Shown here piece by piece: positions 47,249-56,095 of a stretch of DNA of 64,000 bases. Positions within the stretch are counted from its first letter, which is position 1. Each line of letters begins with the position of its first letter. Source of the stretch: Sphingomonas sp. URHD0057 (GTDB lineage: Bacteria > Pseudomonadota > Alphaproteobacteria > Sphingomonadales > Sphingomonadaceae); NCBI RefSeq assembly GCF_000620665.1, contig NZ_KK211162.1, forward strand, positions 372,001-436,000, written 5' to 3'. A model generated the notes under the pieces. That model ran no database searches. It had not been told where the DNA came from and saw only the letters and a list, made by a program, of their open reading frames with translations. A program made the translations under genes and the position numbers.

Positions 47249-48244
47249 ATGCGGGTTTGTCCGCTATTTGCTTTATCGCTGTTGTCGGCAGCCCCCGCCA
47301 TTGGGGCCGAACCGGCAATTCTTCAGGTAGAGACCGTTTCCGCCGCCAAGATCGACACCACGACTCAGACCGAGGACGTCAAATTCCGGAATGAGCGCTA
47401 TGACCGCATGACGGTCCCCGTCCTGCTGTCGGGCATCGGTCCGTACCACTTTCTTGTCGATACCGGCGCCGATCGGACGGCGATCTCCCGCGACATAGCC
47501 GCTCAGCTCGGGCTTCAAAGCGGCCAGAAAGCAGCGCTGCACAGCGTCGCCGGCGTGTCCAGGGTCAGCACCGCGATGGTTCCAAGCCTCTTGCTTACCC
47601 ACAAGCCGGTGCGGATCGATGATGCGCCGCTGCTCGAGAGCGCGAACATGGGCGCCGATGGCATCCTCGGCGTGGATTCGCTTCGCGCCCAGCGCATATT
47701 GTTCGATTTCGATGCGCAAACCATGTCGATCGTCCCGGCGGCGGTTCCCGATTTCAAGGATGAGCCGGGAACGATCGTGATTCGGGCCAACCGTCGCAAT
47801 GGCCGTCTCGTTCTGACGGAGGCGGTCGCGAACGGGCGCCCGGTGACCGTCGTGCTCGACACGGGGGCACAATTGAGCATCGGCAATGCGGCCTTGCGCC
47901 GCCAGCTCGAGGCCGACAACTCGATCGAGGGCGTGCGCCAGGTTCAGATGGATTCGGTCACCGGAGAGAAACTGCTGGGCGACGTGGTTTTCATTCGCAA
48001 GCTCCAGATCGGCGGCGTGACTCTCAGCGATCTCGCCGTCGTTTTCGCGCCGGCGCACACGTTCAAGCAGCTGCGGCTCGAGAATCGGCCGGCGATGCTG
48101 CTCGGCATGAATGCGATCCGGGCGTTCAAGAAGGTCTCGATCGATTTTGCCAATCGCCGGCTCCGGGTGGTCATGCCCGAGCATAGCGCGCTCGACACCA
48201 GGCTCGCGCGACTGAACCGGCCGCCTGAAGCGCTGCGGAACTGA
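47249..48244 (+). CDS. Exported retropepsin-like aspartyl protease, two active-site motifs
   Basis: 331 residues. The signal peptide is MRVCPLFALSLLSAAPAIGA. Two retropepsin motifs appear in one chain: FLVDTGADRTAIS (about residue 70) and VVLDTGAQLSIGN (about residue 200), each followed by a hydrophobic-Gly segment (ADGILGVDSL and LLGMNAI). A single chain could therefore form an intramolecular dimer, as in pepsins. Predicted in the periplasm; the substrate is unknown. Confidence 0.87.
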   Translation: MRVCPLFALSLLSAAPAIGAEPAILQVETVSAAKIDTTTQTEDVKFRNERYDRMTVPVLLSGIGPYHFLVDTGADRTAISRDIAAQLGLQSGQKAALHSVAGVSRVSTAMVPSLLLTHKPVRIDDAPLLESANMGADGILGVDSLRAQRILFDFDAQTMSIVPAAVPDFKDEPGTIVIRANRRNGRLVLTEAVANGRPVTVVLDTGAQLSIGNAALRRQLEADNSIEGVRQVQMDSVTGEKLLGDVVFIRKLQIGGVTLSDLAVVFAPAHTFKQLRLENRPAMLLGMNAIRAFKKVSIDFANRRLRVVMPEHSALDTRLARLNRPPEALRN

Positions 48245-48249
48245 ACTCC

Positions 48250-48320
48250 CAAAGCCGCTGTTGTCATTGCCGGTCCCAGGCGGCAATTGACCGTTCGTAC
48301 GGTGGGGGGAAGCGGCTTTG
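48250..48320 (+). promoter_or_regulatory. Structured leader that pairs the epsG start codon
   Basis: CAAAGCCGCT (48250-48259) and AGCGGCTTTG (48311-48320) form a perfect 10-bp stem. Inside lie two more hairpins: ATTGCCG/CGGCAAT (48266-48287) and ACCGT/ACGGT (48290-48303). Together they make a three-way junction. The TTG start codon (48318-48320) is inside the closing stem, and the GGGGGGAA ribosome site (48304-48311) is mostly between the arms. No T run follows, so translational control is more likely than termination. Confidence 0.6.
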
Positions 48321-49397
48321 CTCGTTTATTGGTGCCTGTTTCTCTACTTCGCCTCCGGCTCGCTGATCGAGCAAGCGAATAGCGCCGCCGTCGCCGCTTC
48401 TGGCCAGCCGAATGCGCGCATTTATGCTGGGGTGTCCAAGGGCCTGCTGAGGTTCGGCCTGTTCCTTACGGCTCTGTTGATCGGCTTTCGGTTCAAGGTT
48501 GGCGCCGATTGGCGATCGTACGCCGAAATCTTCTACAGTACGCGATTCCAGACCTTCGCCGACATCCCGAAGATCGGCGATCCCGGCTATTACCTGCTGA
48601 ACATTGTCGTTCAGGGGCTCGGTGCCGACCTGTGGCTGGTCAATCTCGTCTGCGGCATCATCGTCGCCATTGGAATTTGCCGCTTTGCGGAAGTCCAGGC
48701 GCGGCCTTGGCTGACGGTCCTGGTCGCCGTCCCGTACCTGATCATCGTCGTTGCCATGGGCTATACGCGCCAGGCGGTCAGCATCGGCTTCATCTTGATG
48801 GCGATGGCGTCCTACATCCGGACAACGTCAGTGGTTCGGGTGGGGATTTACGTTGTTCTCGCCGCGATGTTTCATCGCACCGCGATCATCGCCTTGCCGT
48901 TCATTGCCGTCGGCAACGAACGGGCCCGCTTCATCCAATTGCTGGTGAGCGTGATCCTCGCCTATCTCCTCTATTACCTGTTCCTCTCCAACTCGCTCGA
49001 TCGATACATCTCCAACTACATCGACGCGCGATACGCCTCCGAAGGCGCCGGCGTCAGGATCGCGATGGATTTCTTCCCGGCCGTCCTCCTCTTCCTGCGA
49101 CGCTCGAAGCTCGGTTTCTCGACGGTTGAATGGCGCATCTGGCGCAACCTCGCCCTGGTCGCGTTGGGGCTTCCGGCAGTGCTGGTGCTGCTTCCGTCGA
49201 GCGCCGCGCTGGACCGGATCGCGCTTTACATCATTCCCCTTCAGCTCGCCGTGCTTTCGCGACCCAAGAGCGTTTTCGCGACCGAGGGCGTCGGCACCCT
49301 GTTGATCATCATCTACCTGGCGACGGTTCAATTCACCTGGCTGAATTACGCGCACCACGCCCGCTACTGGGTGCCTTACCATCTCTGGAGCTTTTGA
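48318..49397 (+). CDS. EpsG family polysaccharide polymerase-like membrane protein
   Basis: 359 residues with about ten hydrophobic segments. EpsG-type features include FRFKVGADWRSYAEIF, GDPGYYLLN and GYTRQAVSIGFILMA, then HRTAIIALP. The family is thought to polymerise exopolysaccharide repeat units, like Wzy. It starts with TTG at 48318, with GGGGGGA 7 bases upstream. It is the first gene of the polysaccharide locus and lies beside tRNA-Leu. Confidence 0.85.
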   Translation: MLVYWCLFLYFASGSLIEQANSAAVAASGQPNARIYAGVSKGLLRFGLFLTALLIGFRFKVGADWRSYAEIFYSTRFQTFADIPKIGDPGYYLLNIVVQGLGADLWLVNLVCGIIVAIGICRFAEVQARPWLTVLVAVPYLIIVVAMGYTRQAVSIGFILMAMASYIRTTSVVRVGIYVVLAAMFHRTAIIALPFIAVGNERARFIQLLVSVILAYLLYYLFLSNSLDRYISNYIDARYASEGAGVRIAMDFFPAVLLFLRRSKLGFSTVEWRIWRNLALVALGLPAVLVLLPSSAALDRIALYIIPLQLAVLSRPKSVFATEGVGTLLIIIYLATVQFTWLNYAHHARYWVPYHLWSF

Positions 49398-49401
49398 CCG
49401 T

Positions 49402-49430
49402 TTGCAACGCCGCTGAGCGACCGCTAGCTA
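49402..49430 (+). promoter_or_regulatory. Putative sigma-70 promoter of tRNA-Leu
   Basis: TTGCAA (49402-49407) and TAGCTA (49425-49430) are separated by exactly 17 bases, 14 bases before the tRNA. A G/C-rich discriminator (GGCCGAG) follows, as is common for stable RNAs. Confidence 0.5.
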
Positions 49431-49444
49431 GGCCGAGCCGCGGA

Positions 49445-49530
49445 GCCCCTGTGGCGGAATGGTAGACGCGCTCGACTCAAAATCGAGTTCCTTAACCGGA
49501 GTGTCCGTTCGAGTCGGACCAGGGGCACCA
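49445..49530 (+). tRNA. tRNA-Leu(CAA)
   Basis: GCCCCTG (49445-49451) pairs with CAGGGGC (49520-49526), followed by A and encoded CCA (49528-49530). The anticodon arm CTCGA-CTCAAAA-TCGAG gives anticodon CAA, reading UUG. The T arm (GTTCGAGTC type loop) and a long variable arm typical of leucine tRNA are present. Confidence 0.96.
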
Positions 49531-49538
49531 GCTGGCAA

Positions 49539-50648
49539 TCAGTGTTCGGTGACGCTGCGCACCACTTTGGCGAACCGTGCCGCCACCGCATTCGCCGAAT
49601 AGGACTTCTCCACCGTTTTCCTCGCGGCCGCGCCCATTTGCCGGCGCAGCTCCGTCGAGTTCGCAAGGCTTAGTAGACTTTCGACGTAACCATCGGCGTC
49701 GGCTGCAAGATAGCCATTGCGTCCATGTTCGATGATCTCGTTGTTGACGCCTACTGGGGAGATCACGACCGGTCGTCCGGTGGCCATGCATTGGAGGGCC
49801 TTGAGGCCACATTTCCCGCGCGTCACCTCGTCGTCCGGTAGCGGCATGATGCCAACGTGCGAATGTCCGATTTCCTCGGCCTCGCGCTCCTCGGACCATG
49901 GGACGAAACGCATTTCCGCGCCGGCGATGGGGTGCGTCGGCGGCTCGTTGCATATGACCTTCACGACGAGCGGGATGAGGCGAGCGAGCCGCTCGAGCGG
50001 CTCGCGGGCGAATTCGAAGTGAGCCAGGGTGCTGGTCGAGCCCGTCCAGCAGACCACGAACGGTCGGTCGGCGAGGGGTTCCGGCTGAATGGGGTAGCGC
50101 TCCAGGTCGATGCTCGTCGGGACGACGAACACCCTATCGTTCACGCGTCGGGCGTAATCGGCGAGGAATTCGTTGCCGGCGCTGACTGCGGTCGCCAGGC
50201 CGCAGATTGTTCGGGTCTTTCCGAAGAAATGAAGCCGAGAAAAAATTCCGTGGCGCATCTGTTGCGCAGGCGACCAGATCGAATCGTCGAAGTCGACGAT
50301 GATCGGCTTGCCCGACCACGCGAGCAGCCGCTCGTAAATGGCCGGGCCGATGAGCGCCGCCTCGCGATGGATGACCACGGCGTCATAGTCCCGGGCCTCG
50401 CGCAAGACCGTCGAGCGCCGCACGAAATCCGCCGCGACCAGCCAGGCCTTCTCCGCGTAGTGGCCGCGCTTGTAGAGGATGTCCGCGAGCCGTTTGGATT
50501 CGAACGGCGCGAAATCGAGCGTGATGCCATGGTCGCGGGCTAGGCTCGGAGCCCATTGTTCGAGCCGGAACCGCTGGCTCGGCGAGAGCCCTCTGGGCTT
50601 GCTGGCAAGCACCAGCAGGCGCCGTTCCGGTAGTTGAGCCGCGCTCAT
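49539..50648 (-). CDS. Glycosyltransferase (GT4-like)
   Basis: 369 residues with the GT-B fold. The C-terminal donor-binding half has CWTGSTSTLAHFEF, then VGIMPLPDDEVTRGKCGLKALQCMATG, where the acidic/GKCGLK segment is typical of GT4 relatives. The N-terminal half has VIVDFDDSIW. It starts at ATG 50648, 5 bases after the epimerase stop, so the two are coupled. The sugar transferred cannot be told from the sequence. Confidence 0.87.
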   Translation of the reverse strand: MSAAQLPERRLLVLASKPRGLSPSQRFRLEQWAPSLARDHGITLDFAPFESKRLADILYKRGHYAEKAWLVAADFVRRSTVLREARDYDAVVIHREAALIGPAIYERLLAWSGKPIIVDFDDSIWSPAQQMRHGIFSRLHFFGKTRTICGLATAVSAGNEFLADYARRVNDRVFVVPTSIDLERYPIQPEPLADRPFVVCWTGSTSTLAHFEFAREPLERLARLIPLVVKVICNEPPTHPIAGAEMRFVPWSEEREAEEIGHSHVGIMPLPDDEVTRGKCGLKALQCMATGRPVVISPVGVNNEIIEHGRNGYLAADADGYVESLLSLANSTELRRQMGAAARKTVEKSYSANAVAARFAKVVRSVTEH

Positions 50649-50653
50649 CGCCC

Positions 50654-51664
50654 CTAGAATAGCCGTTTCGACCAGGTTTCCGGCGTGCTCTCGTTCACGA
50701 TCTCGAGCTCGAGGTGATATTTGAACGGGCGGACGCCGCGGTGGCTGATCCAGTCGATCATCTGTCCGACGCCTTCCTCGAGCCTGATCTTGGGCTCGTA
50801 CCCAAGCAGCCGGCGGGCCTTGTCCGCCGAGCAATTCGCAAGCTCGACTTCGCGCGGCCGTCCCTTGGTGAAGCTCGGCGTCAGGTCGAATTGCATGAGC
50901 CGCCCGACCATCTCAGCCAACTCCTTGATGGTGACGAATTCGTCGTCCGGGCCGATGTTGATGATCTCGCCCGCGCAGGCCGGGTCGAACGCCATTTGCT
51001 TCATCGGGTCGATGTCGTCGGTGACGTAGCTGAAGCAGCGCTTCTGGGTGCCGTCGCCGTAGATCACCGGCTGCCGCCCCTGGAGGATCAGGTTGATGAA
51101 GATGCTCGGCACGTTGCGGTAGGGGTCGTCGTACTTTTGGCGCGGGCCGTAGATGTTGTGGGGGACCGCGATCACCCACTCCATGCCATGCGTTTCGGCG
51201 AGGTTCTGGAGCATCAGCTCCGCGGTGTACTTGCCGATGCCATACGGATCCTGCGGGCGCGGCACCATGTCTTCGGTGAACGGCACCTGGTTGGTGCCGT
51301 AGCGGGCCATCGATGAGCACATGACGAAGCGCCGCACGTTGTTCGCGATCGCCGCCGAGATCATCGCGGTCGAGGCGCCGACTATGTTCTGCGTGATCAG
51401 GTGCGGCGAGAAGACCGACAGCCCCTCATAAGCGGTCGCTGCGCAGTGATAGACGATGTCGACGCCCTTCATGTGATGGCGGAGCTTATCGAAATCGTTG
51501 CAGTCGAACTGGTAGAATTCGACGCCGTCGGGGACGTTGTCGAGATAGCCGCCGATCATATTGTCGTTGCCGATGACCTCGTGGCCGTCGGCGAGGAAGG
51601 CGTCGGCCAGGTGGCTGCCAAGGAAGCCGGCGACGCCCGAAATGAAGATACGCTGTTTGGGCAC
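50654..51664 (-). CDS. NAD-dependent sugar-nucleotide epimerase/dehydratase
   Basis: 336 residues. An extended short-chain dehydrogenase: NAD loop FISGVAGFLGSHL (GxxGxxG), catalytic SSMARYG and YGIGKYTAE (YxxxK), and NIYGPRQ. It resembles UDP-glucose 4-epimerases and UDP-glucuronate enzymes, giving a nucleotide sugar for the neighbouring glycosyltransferases. It starts with GTG at 51664 (GGAAGAG upstream); TTG 51700 would add 12 residues. Confidence 0.9.
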   Translation of the reverse strand: MPKQRIFISGVAGFLGSHLADAFLADGHEVIGNDNMIGGYLDNVPDGVEFYQFDCNDFDKLRHHMKGVDIVYHCAATAYEGLSVFSPHLITQNIVGASTAMISAAIANNVRRFVMCSSMARYGTNQVPFTEDMVPRPQDPYGIGKYTAELMLQNLAETHGMEWVIAVPHNIYGPRQKYDDPYRNVPSIFINLILQGRQPVIYGDGTQKRCFSYVTDDIDPMKQMAFDPACAGEIINIGPDDEFVTIKELAEMVGRLMQFDLTPSFTKGRPREVELANCSADKARRLLGYEPKIRLEEGVGQMIDWISHRGVRPFKYHLELEIVNESTPETWSKRLF

Positions 51665-51700
51665 TGTCGCACTCTTCCCGTGGTAATTGAGCCGCCGCAA

Positions 51701-52984
51701 CTAACGGCACGCCCCTTGGTTGCCAACGGGCGCGAGAAGCCGCCGGTAGATCGCGTCGTAGCGGCCGATCCCGAGCTTGACGTCGAAACAATCGATGGCG
51801 GCTTGCCGACGGTCGTCTGGTTGCACGCTGGAGCGTTCCACTTCGTTAAGGGCCTGCCGGTACTTATCCTCGTCGAAGCCGCCGACCACTACACCGGCGC
51901 GGGTTTGTTCTAACGTCTGGGCGACGTCGCCGACTCCGGCATTGGCGACGATCGGAAGGCCAACCGCCAGCATCTCGCCGAGCTTGGTCGGCGAGCAGCC
52001 GAGCGCGGAAAAGGACGGCTGCTTGAAGGCGATACCGAGGTCGGCGGCGGCGAGCAGGCGGGGAACCTCGTCGCGCTGGGCGGCCCGAATCACGAGGTCG
52101 CGCGGGTCGAGGCCAAGATTCGCCGCGCGATCCTCGATCGCTTGCGGGGACTCCCGGGTGATGAACAGGAAGCGCGCCCCCGGGTGCCGTGTCCGATAGA
52201 CCCGGAAAAAGTCGAGTATTTCGCCCAGCATGTAATTCCCGCCGAGCGATCCGAGATAGGCGAGAACCGACGCATCATCTGCGATGCCGAGCGCGTAGCG
52301 CGCCGCGCCGCGGCTTTCCGGCCCGGCGAGCATGAAATGGTCGACCTCGACGCAGCAGGGGATAACTTCGATCCGCCTGGGTTCGCCGCGAAGTTCGGGG
52401 CGGCGAAGGAGCTCGGTCTTGCCCGCCTCGGTCAGGCTGACGATGGCGTCCGCTTCGCTCAGCAGCCGGCTCTCGAGGCGCTTGAAGTGGCGGTAGACCA
52501 ACCGGAAGACCGGGTTGCGCAAGTTCCAGCTTCCGCCCTCGCTCTTCTCCTCGGGCCAGAAGCCGCGCATGTCGAACAGCAGGGGGACGCCATAGCGTCG
52601 TTTGAGGTGAAGCCCCGTCGCGGCGGGAATGTAGCTTCGGCAATGGGCGAAATCGAACCTGCGCTGCCGATGCAGTCGCGCCGCGGTCCGGGTCAGCATC
52701 GCCTGATCGTAGGCCGATGAGACCACCGGCGGATGCTTGTGGTAGCGCAACGGCGCCCACTCGATCCCTCCCGCCGCGCATACGCGTCGGATCGCCTCGC
52801 CGTCGTTGTCGAAAGCGGCCGCCTTTTCACAGCTGAGGATCGTGATTCGGTGACCGAGCGCCGCTAGCCCAAGCAGGTAAGGCAGAACCTGCGATTGGCC
52901 GAGCGGATCGGTCAGGCCGTCATACGTGATGTAGAGGACTTTGGCGGTGTCCCGCCGGTCACCGCCGGAATCCTGCCTCGTCAT
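51701..52984 (-). CDS. Glycosyltransferase family 4 protein
   Basis: 427 residues. N-terminal half YDGLTDPLGQSQVLPYLLGL and FDMRGFWPEEKSEGGSW; C-terminal half has LAYLGSLGGNYM, then FKQPSFSALGCSPTKLGEMLAVGLP, the donor-binding E-x7-E type region. A soluble GT-B enzyme that likely adds a sugar to the polysaccharide or lipid-linked unit. It lies upstream of the epimerase on the same strand. Its start overlaps no gene; asnB is divergent, 42 bases away. Confidence 0.88.
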   Translation of the reverse strand: MTRQDSGGDRRDTAKVLYITYDGLTDPLGQSQVLPYLLGLAALGHRITILSCEKAAAFDNDGEAIRRVCAAGGIEWAPLRYHKHPPVVSSAYDQAMLTRTAARLHRQRRFDFAHCRSYIPAATGLHLKRRYGVPLLFDMRGFWPEEKSEGGSWNLRNPVFRLVYRHFKRLESRLLSEADAIVSLTEAGKTELLRRPELRGEPRRIEVIPCCVEVDHFMLAGPESRGAARYALGIADDASVLAYLGSLGGNYMLGEILDFFRVYRTRHPGARFLFITRESPQAIEDRAANLGLDPRDLVIRAAQRDEVPRLLAAADLGIAFKQPSFSALGCSPTKLGEMLAVGLPIVANAGVGDVAQTLEQTRAGVVVGGFDEDKYRQALNEVERSSVQPDDRRQAAIDCFDVKLGIGRYDAIYRRLLAPVGNQGACR

Positions 52985-53026
52985 GCAGCTTGCTTATTCG
53001 AACACCGCCCTTATCCAGCCCGACAC

Positions 53027-54916
53027 ATGTGCGGCATAGCGGGATTTGTCGACCCGGGCGCGGACATGGCGATGCTTCGCGCGATGACCGATCGCGTGAG
53101 CCGCCGCGGCCCGGACGACCAAGGCTACTTCCTGGAGGATGGCGTTGGGGTCGGCCACCGGCGCTTGTCGATCATCGACCTCTCGCCCGGCGGTCATCAG
53201 CCGATGGTGGTCGATGACCTCGTCATCACCTTCAACGGCGAAATCTACAATTATCGCGAGATCCGTGCTGAGCTGGAACGACTGGGCGACGGGTTCGCCT
53301 CGGCATCCGACACGGAAGTCATCCTCAAGGCATTCCGCCGTTGGGGCCCGGCCTGCGTCGAGCGCTTCATCGGCATGTTCGCGATGGCGATCTACGATCG
53401 CCGCGACCGCGCGCTCTACCTGTTCCGCGATAGGGCGGGGGTGAAGCCGCTTTATTACTATTGGAATGGCGGCCGCCTCGCCTTTGGAAGCGAGTTGAAG
53501 TGTTTCCAGCCATATCTCACCGCTTCCGAAAAGAGCGCGATCAGCAACGCTGCGCTGAGCGAGTTCTTCGCTTTCGGATATATCGGCAGCGAGCTTTCGA
53601 TCCTCGAGGACATCCGCAAGGTTCCGCCGGCACATTATCTCAAGCTCCACGAGGGCCGGCTCGAGCGGCATCGCTATTGGGAGGCCTGTTTCGAGCCTGA
53701 TGAGTCCTGGGAAGGTCGAACCGAGCAAGATCTCCTCGATGAGCTGGAAGCGCTGGCAATCAGCGCCTTCAACTATCGCATGGTCGCCGACGTCCCCGTC
53801 GGAGTGTTCCTGAGCTCGGGCGTCGACAGCTCCCTCGTCGCCGCCATTCTCAGCAAGCATCACGGCCGAATCCACACGTTCACCGTCGGCTTCGGTGAAG
53901 CGGACTATGACGAATCGCCGGACGCGCGGAGAATCGCCGAACATATCGGGTCCGATCATACGGAGGCGCGGCTGGACGCGGCACAAGGCTTCGAAATCCT
54001 GCGCCAGTTCGCCTGCATCTACGACGAGCCGTTCGGCGACACGTCCGGCGTTCCCACCAGCTTCGTGTCCGGGCTCGCCAAATCGGCGGGGATGAAGGTG
54101 GTGCTGAGCGGGGATGGCGGGGACGAGCTGTTCGGCGGCTATGAGCGCTACACCCAGTTCCTCGACCGCTGGACCCAATCGCGCCGGATCGGGACCGCTG
54201 GTCGGTTCACGGCGCGGGCAGCATTTGCCGGCGCCGACGGGGCGGGGCTATCGGCAGGCTCTGGCCGGTTCGCGCGTTACGCCGACTTGTTGCGGCACGA
54301 AGACTTCATCGCCTTTTACCAGAACATGCGCATCGACTCGTCCGTGCGCGAGCTTGCCGATCTGATCCCAGCGTTTCAGGAACCATCGGCCGCATCGTCA
54401 TCGGGCGACCTGCTGGCGCTGATGTCCCAGTGGGACTTCGATCGGTATCTGCCGGACGACAACCTGGTGAAGGTCGACCGGGCCACCATGTTCCATAGCA
54501 TCGAGGGGCGGGAGCCGTTTCTCGATCAACGGCTGATCGAATTCGGCGCCCGGCTTCCGACGAAGTTCAAGATTCGGAATGGCGAGACCAAATATCTCCT
54601 GAAACGATTGCTGGCGCGCTACCTGCCCGACGACCTGTGTCGGCTGCCCAAGCGCGGGTTCGCGGTGCCGGTGCGCGAATGGATCCGCGACTTCTACCAG
54701 CGCGAGTTCATCGACATGCTGGGAAGCGTCAGCTCGGATGTCTTCGATCGCTCGAAGCTGCTTGCGCTGCTGGACCGCTATCGTGCCGGCAAGCCGGTCA
54801 ACTATTCGCTGTTGTGGCTGATTTTCTGCTTCCAGGCCTGGTTCGAGTCGTGGAATTCGGAAGCGCGGCCCCCACCGCAAGCCGATCATCTTGCGCTCCG
54901 CATCAGCGGCAGCTGA
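53027..54916 (+). CDS. asnB: Asparagine synthetase B-like amidotransferase
   Basis: 629 residues. The mature N-terminal Cys2 (MCGIAGFVDPG) is the glutaminase nucleophile. The class II amidotransferase half carries RRGPDDQG and FNGEIYNY; the synthetase half has the PP-loop LSSGVDSSLVAAIL and LSGDGGDELFGGY. In polysaccharide loci such enzymes amidate sugar acids or linked amino acids rather than make free asparagine. The start is fixed by the required Cys2. Confidence 0.92.
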   Translation: MCGIAGFVDPGADMAMLRAMTDRVSRRGPDDQGYFLEDGVGVGHRRLSIIDLSPGGHQPMVVDDLVITFNGEIYNYREIRAELERLGDGFASASDTEVILKAFRRWGPACVERFIGMFAMAIYDRRDRALYLFRDRAGVKPLYYYWNGGRLAFGSELKCFQPYLTASEKSAISNAALSEFFAFGYIGSELSILEDIRKVPPAHYLKLHEGRLERHRYWEACFEPDESWEGRTEQDLLDELEALAISAFNYRMVADVPVGVFLSSGVDSSLVAAILSKHHGRIHTFTVGFGEADYDESPDARRIAEHIGSDHTEARLDAAQGFEILRQFACIYDEPFGDTSGVPTSFVSGLAKSAGMKVVLSGDGGDELFGGYERYTQFLDRWTQSRRIGTAGRFTARAAFAGADGAGLSAGSGRFARYADLLRHEDFIAFYQNMRIDSSVRELADLIPAFQEPSAASSSGDLLALMSQWDFDRYLPDDNLVKVDRATMFHSIEGREPFLDQRLIEFGARLPTKFKIRNGETKYLLKRLLARYLPDDLCRLPKRGFAVPVREWIRDFYQREFIDMLGSVSSDVFDRSKLLALLDRYRAGKPVNYSLLWLIFCFQAWFESWNSEARPPPQADHLALRISGS

Positions 54917-54920
54917 TCAA

Positions 54921-56030
54921 GTGCAAAGAGACAATCGGCCCGTCGCCTTCGTGCTGCCCGATATGCGCTACGGCGGCGCCGAACGCATCGCCCTACGGCT
55001 CATCCGGAACTTCATCGACGAGGGCCAGGCAGTCGATCTCGTCTTGATGCAGAAGCGCGGCGAACTGCTCGACCAGCTGCCATCGCAGGCCCGCGTGTTC
55101 GACCTCGGAGCGGGCCGGATCCGCGGTGCGATTCGTCCTTTGGTCCGCTATCTCCGGCAGCACAGGCCTCGCTCGATGCAAGTCCGGATGTGGCCGCTGA
55201 CCATTGCCGGCATCCTCGCCGCAAAGATTGCCCGTGTCGGGACGCATGTGGTCGTTAGTGACCACTCCGTCCTCTCCGATCATTATCGCTCGAAGGCGAC
55301 GCAAGCTGCGCTTAGGTTGACGACGCGCCTTTTCTATCCCCTGGCGGACGCGCGAGTGGCCGTCTCTGCCGGGGCTGCTCGCGACCTCGCTAAGTTGTCG
55401 GGCATTCCGGTCGGCAAGTTCACTGTCATTCACAATCCCGTCGAACTTCCCTCAGAGCTTCGGTCGGCGCCGGACACCGAAGCGATGTGGGTGGGATCGG
55501 GCCCACGCATCCTGACCGTCGGCAAGCTCAAGGAGGAGAAGAACCACCAGCTGCTCATATTGGCCTTCGCCCGCCTGGCCGATGACCGGAATGCGCAACT
55601 GATGATCGCCGGAGACGGCCCGCTTCTGGAACCGCTACAATCGCTGGCGCGCGAACGGGGGGTAGGGGAGCGAATTCTGTTTCCCGGCTATGTCGCGGAC
55701 CCTTGGCCGCTCTACGCGTCGGCCGATTTGTTCGTCCTGCCGTCGCGCGAGGAATCCTTTGGCAACGTCCTCGTCGAAGCCCTTCACGCGGGCCTGCCGA
55801 TCGTCAGCACGCGGACGACGGGAGCCGACGAGCTTCTCGATGGCGGCCGGTTCGGCACCCTAGTCGCTAATGGCGACGCCCAGGCGTTGGCTACCGCGAT
55901 GGAGAAGGCCCTCGACGAACCTTCCGCCCCCCAAATCGGGCGGGATCGGGCGAGGGAATTGTCGGGTGAGGCATCGCTTGCTGCCTACCGGGCGCTGCTG
56001 GTTGATTTGCATGCGAGCACAGTGACTTGA
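54921..56030 (+). CDS. Glycosyltransferase family 4 protein
   Basis: 369 residues. GT-B fold: N-terminal FVLPDMRYGGAERIALRLI, C-terminal LTVGKLKEEKNHQLLILAF, MIAGDGPLLEPL, and FVLPSREESFGNVLVEALHAGLP with the EX7E acids. Starts with GTG at 54921, 4 bases after the asnB stop, so the two are probably co-translated. Substrate unknown. Confidence 0.9.
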   Translation: MQRDNRPVAFVLPDMRYGGAERIALRLIRNFIDEGQAVDLVLMQKRGELLDQLPSQARVFDLGAGRIRGAIRPLVRYLRQHRPRSMQVRMWPLTIAGILAAKIARVGTHVVVSDHSVLSDHYRSKATQAALRLTTRLFYPLADARVAVSAGAARDLAKLSGIPVGKFTVIHNPVELPSELRSAPDTEAMWVGSGPRILTVGKLKEEKNHQLLILAFARLADDRNAQLMIAGDGPLLEPLQSLARERGVGERILFPGYVADPWPLYASADLFVLPSREESFGNVLVEALHAGLPIVSTRTTGADELLDGGRFGTLVANGDAQALATAMEKALDEPSAPQIGRDRARELSGEASLAAYRALLVDLHASTVT

Positions 56031-56095
56031 GCTGCGTTTGGCGAAGAGGTCGCGTCGGCGGTTGTCATTCGTCGAGACGTTGATAGGGCGGGCGA

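Noticed and set aside
49445-49530. The tRNA-Leu as an attachment site of an integrated element
   Set aside because: I found no integrase gene nearby and no direct repeat of the tRNA 3' end in the window.
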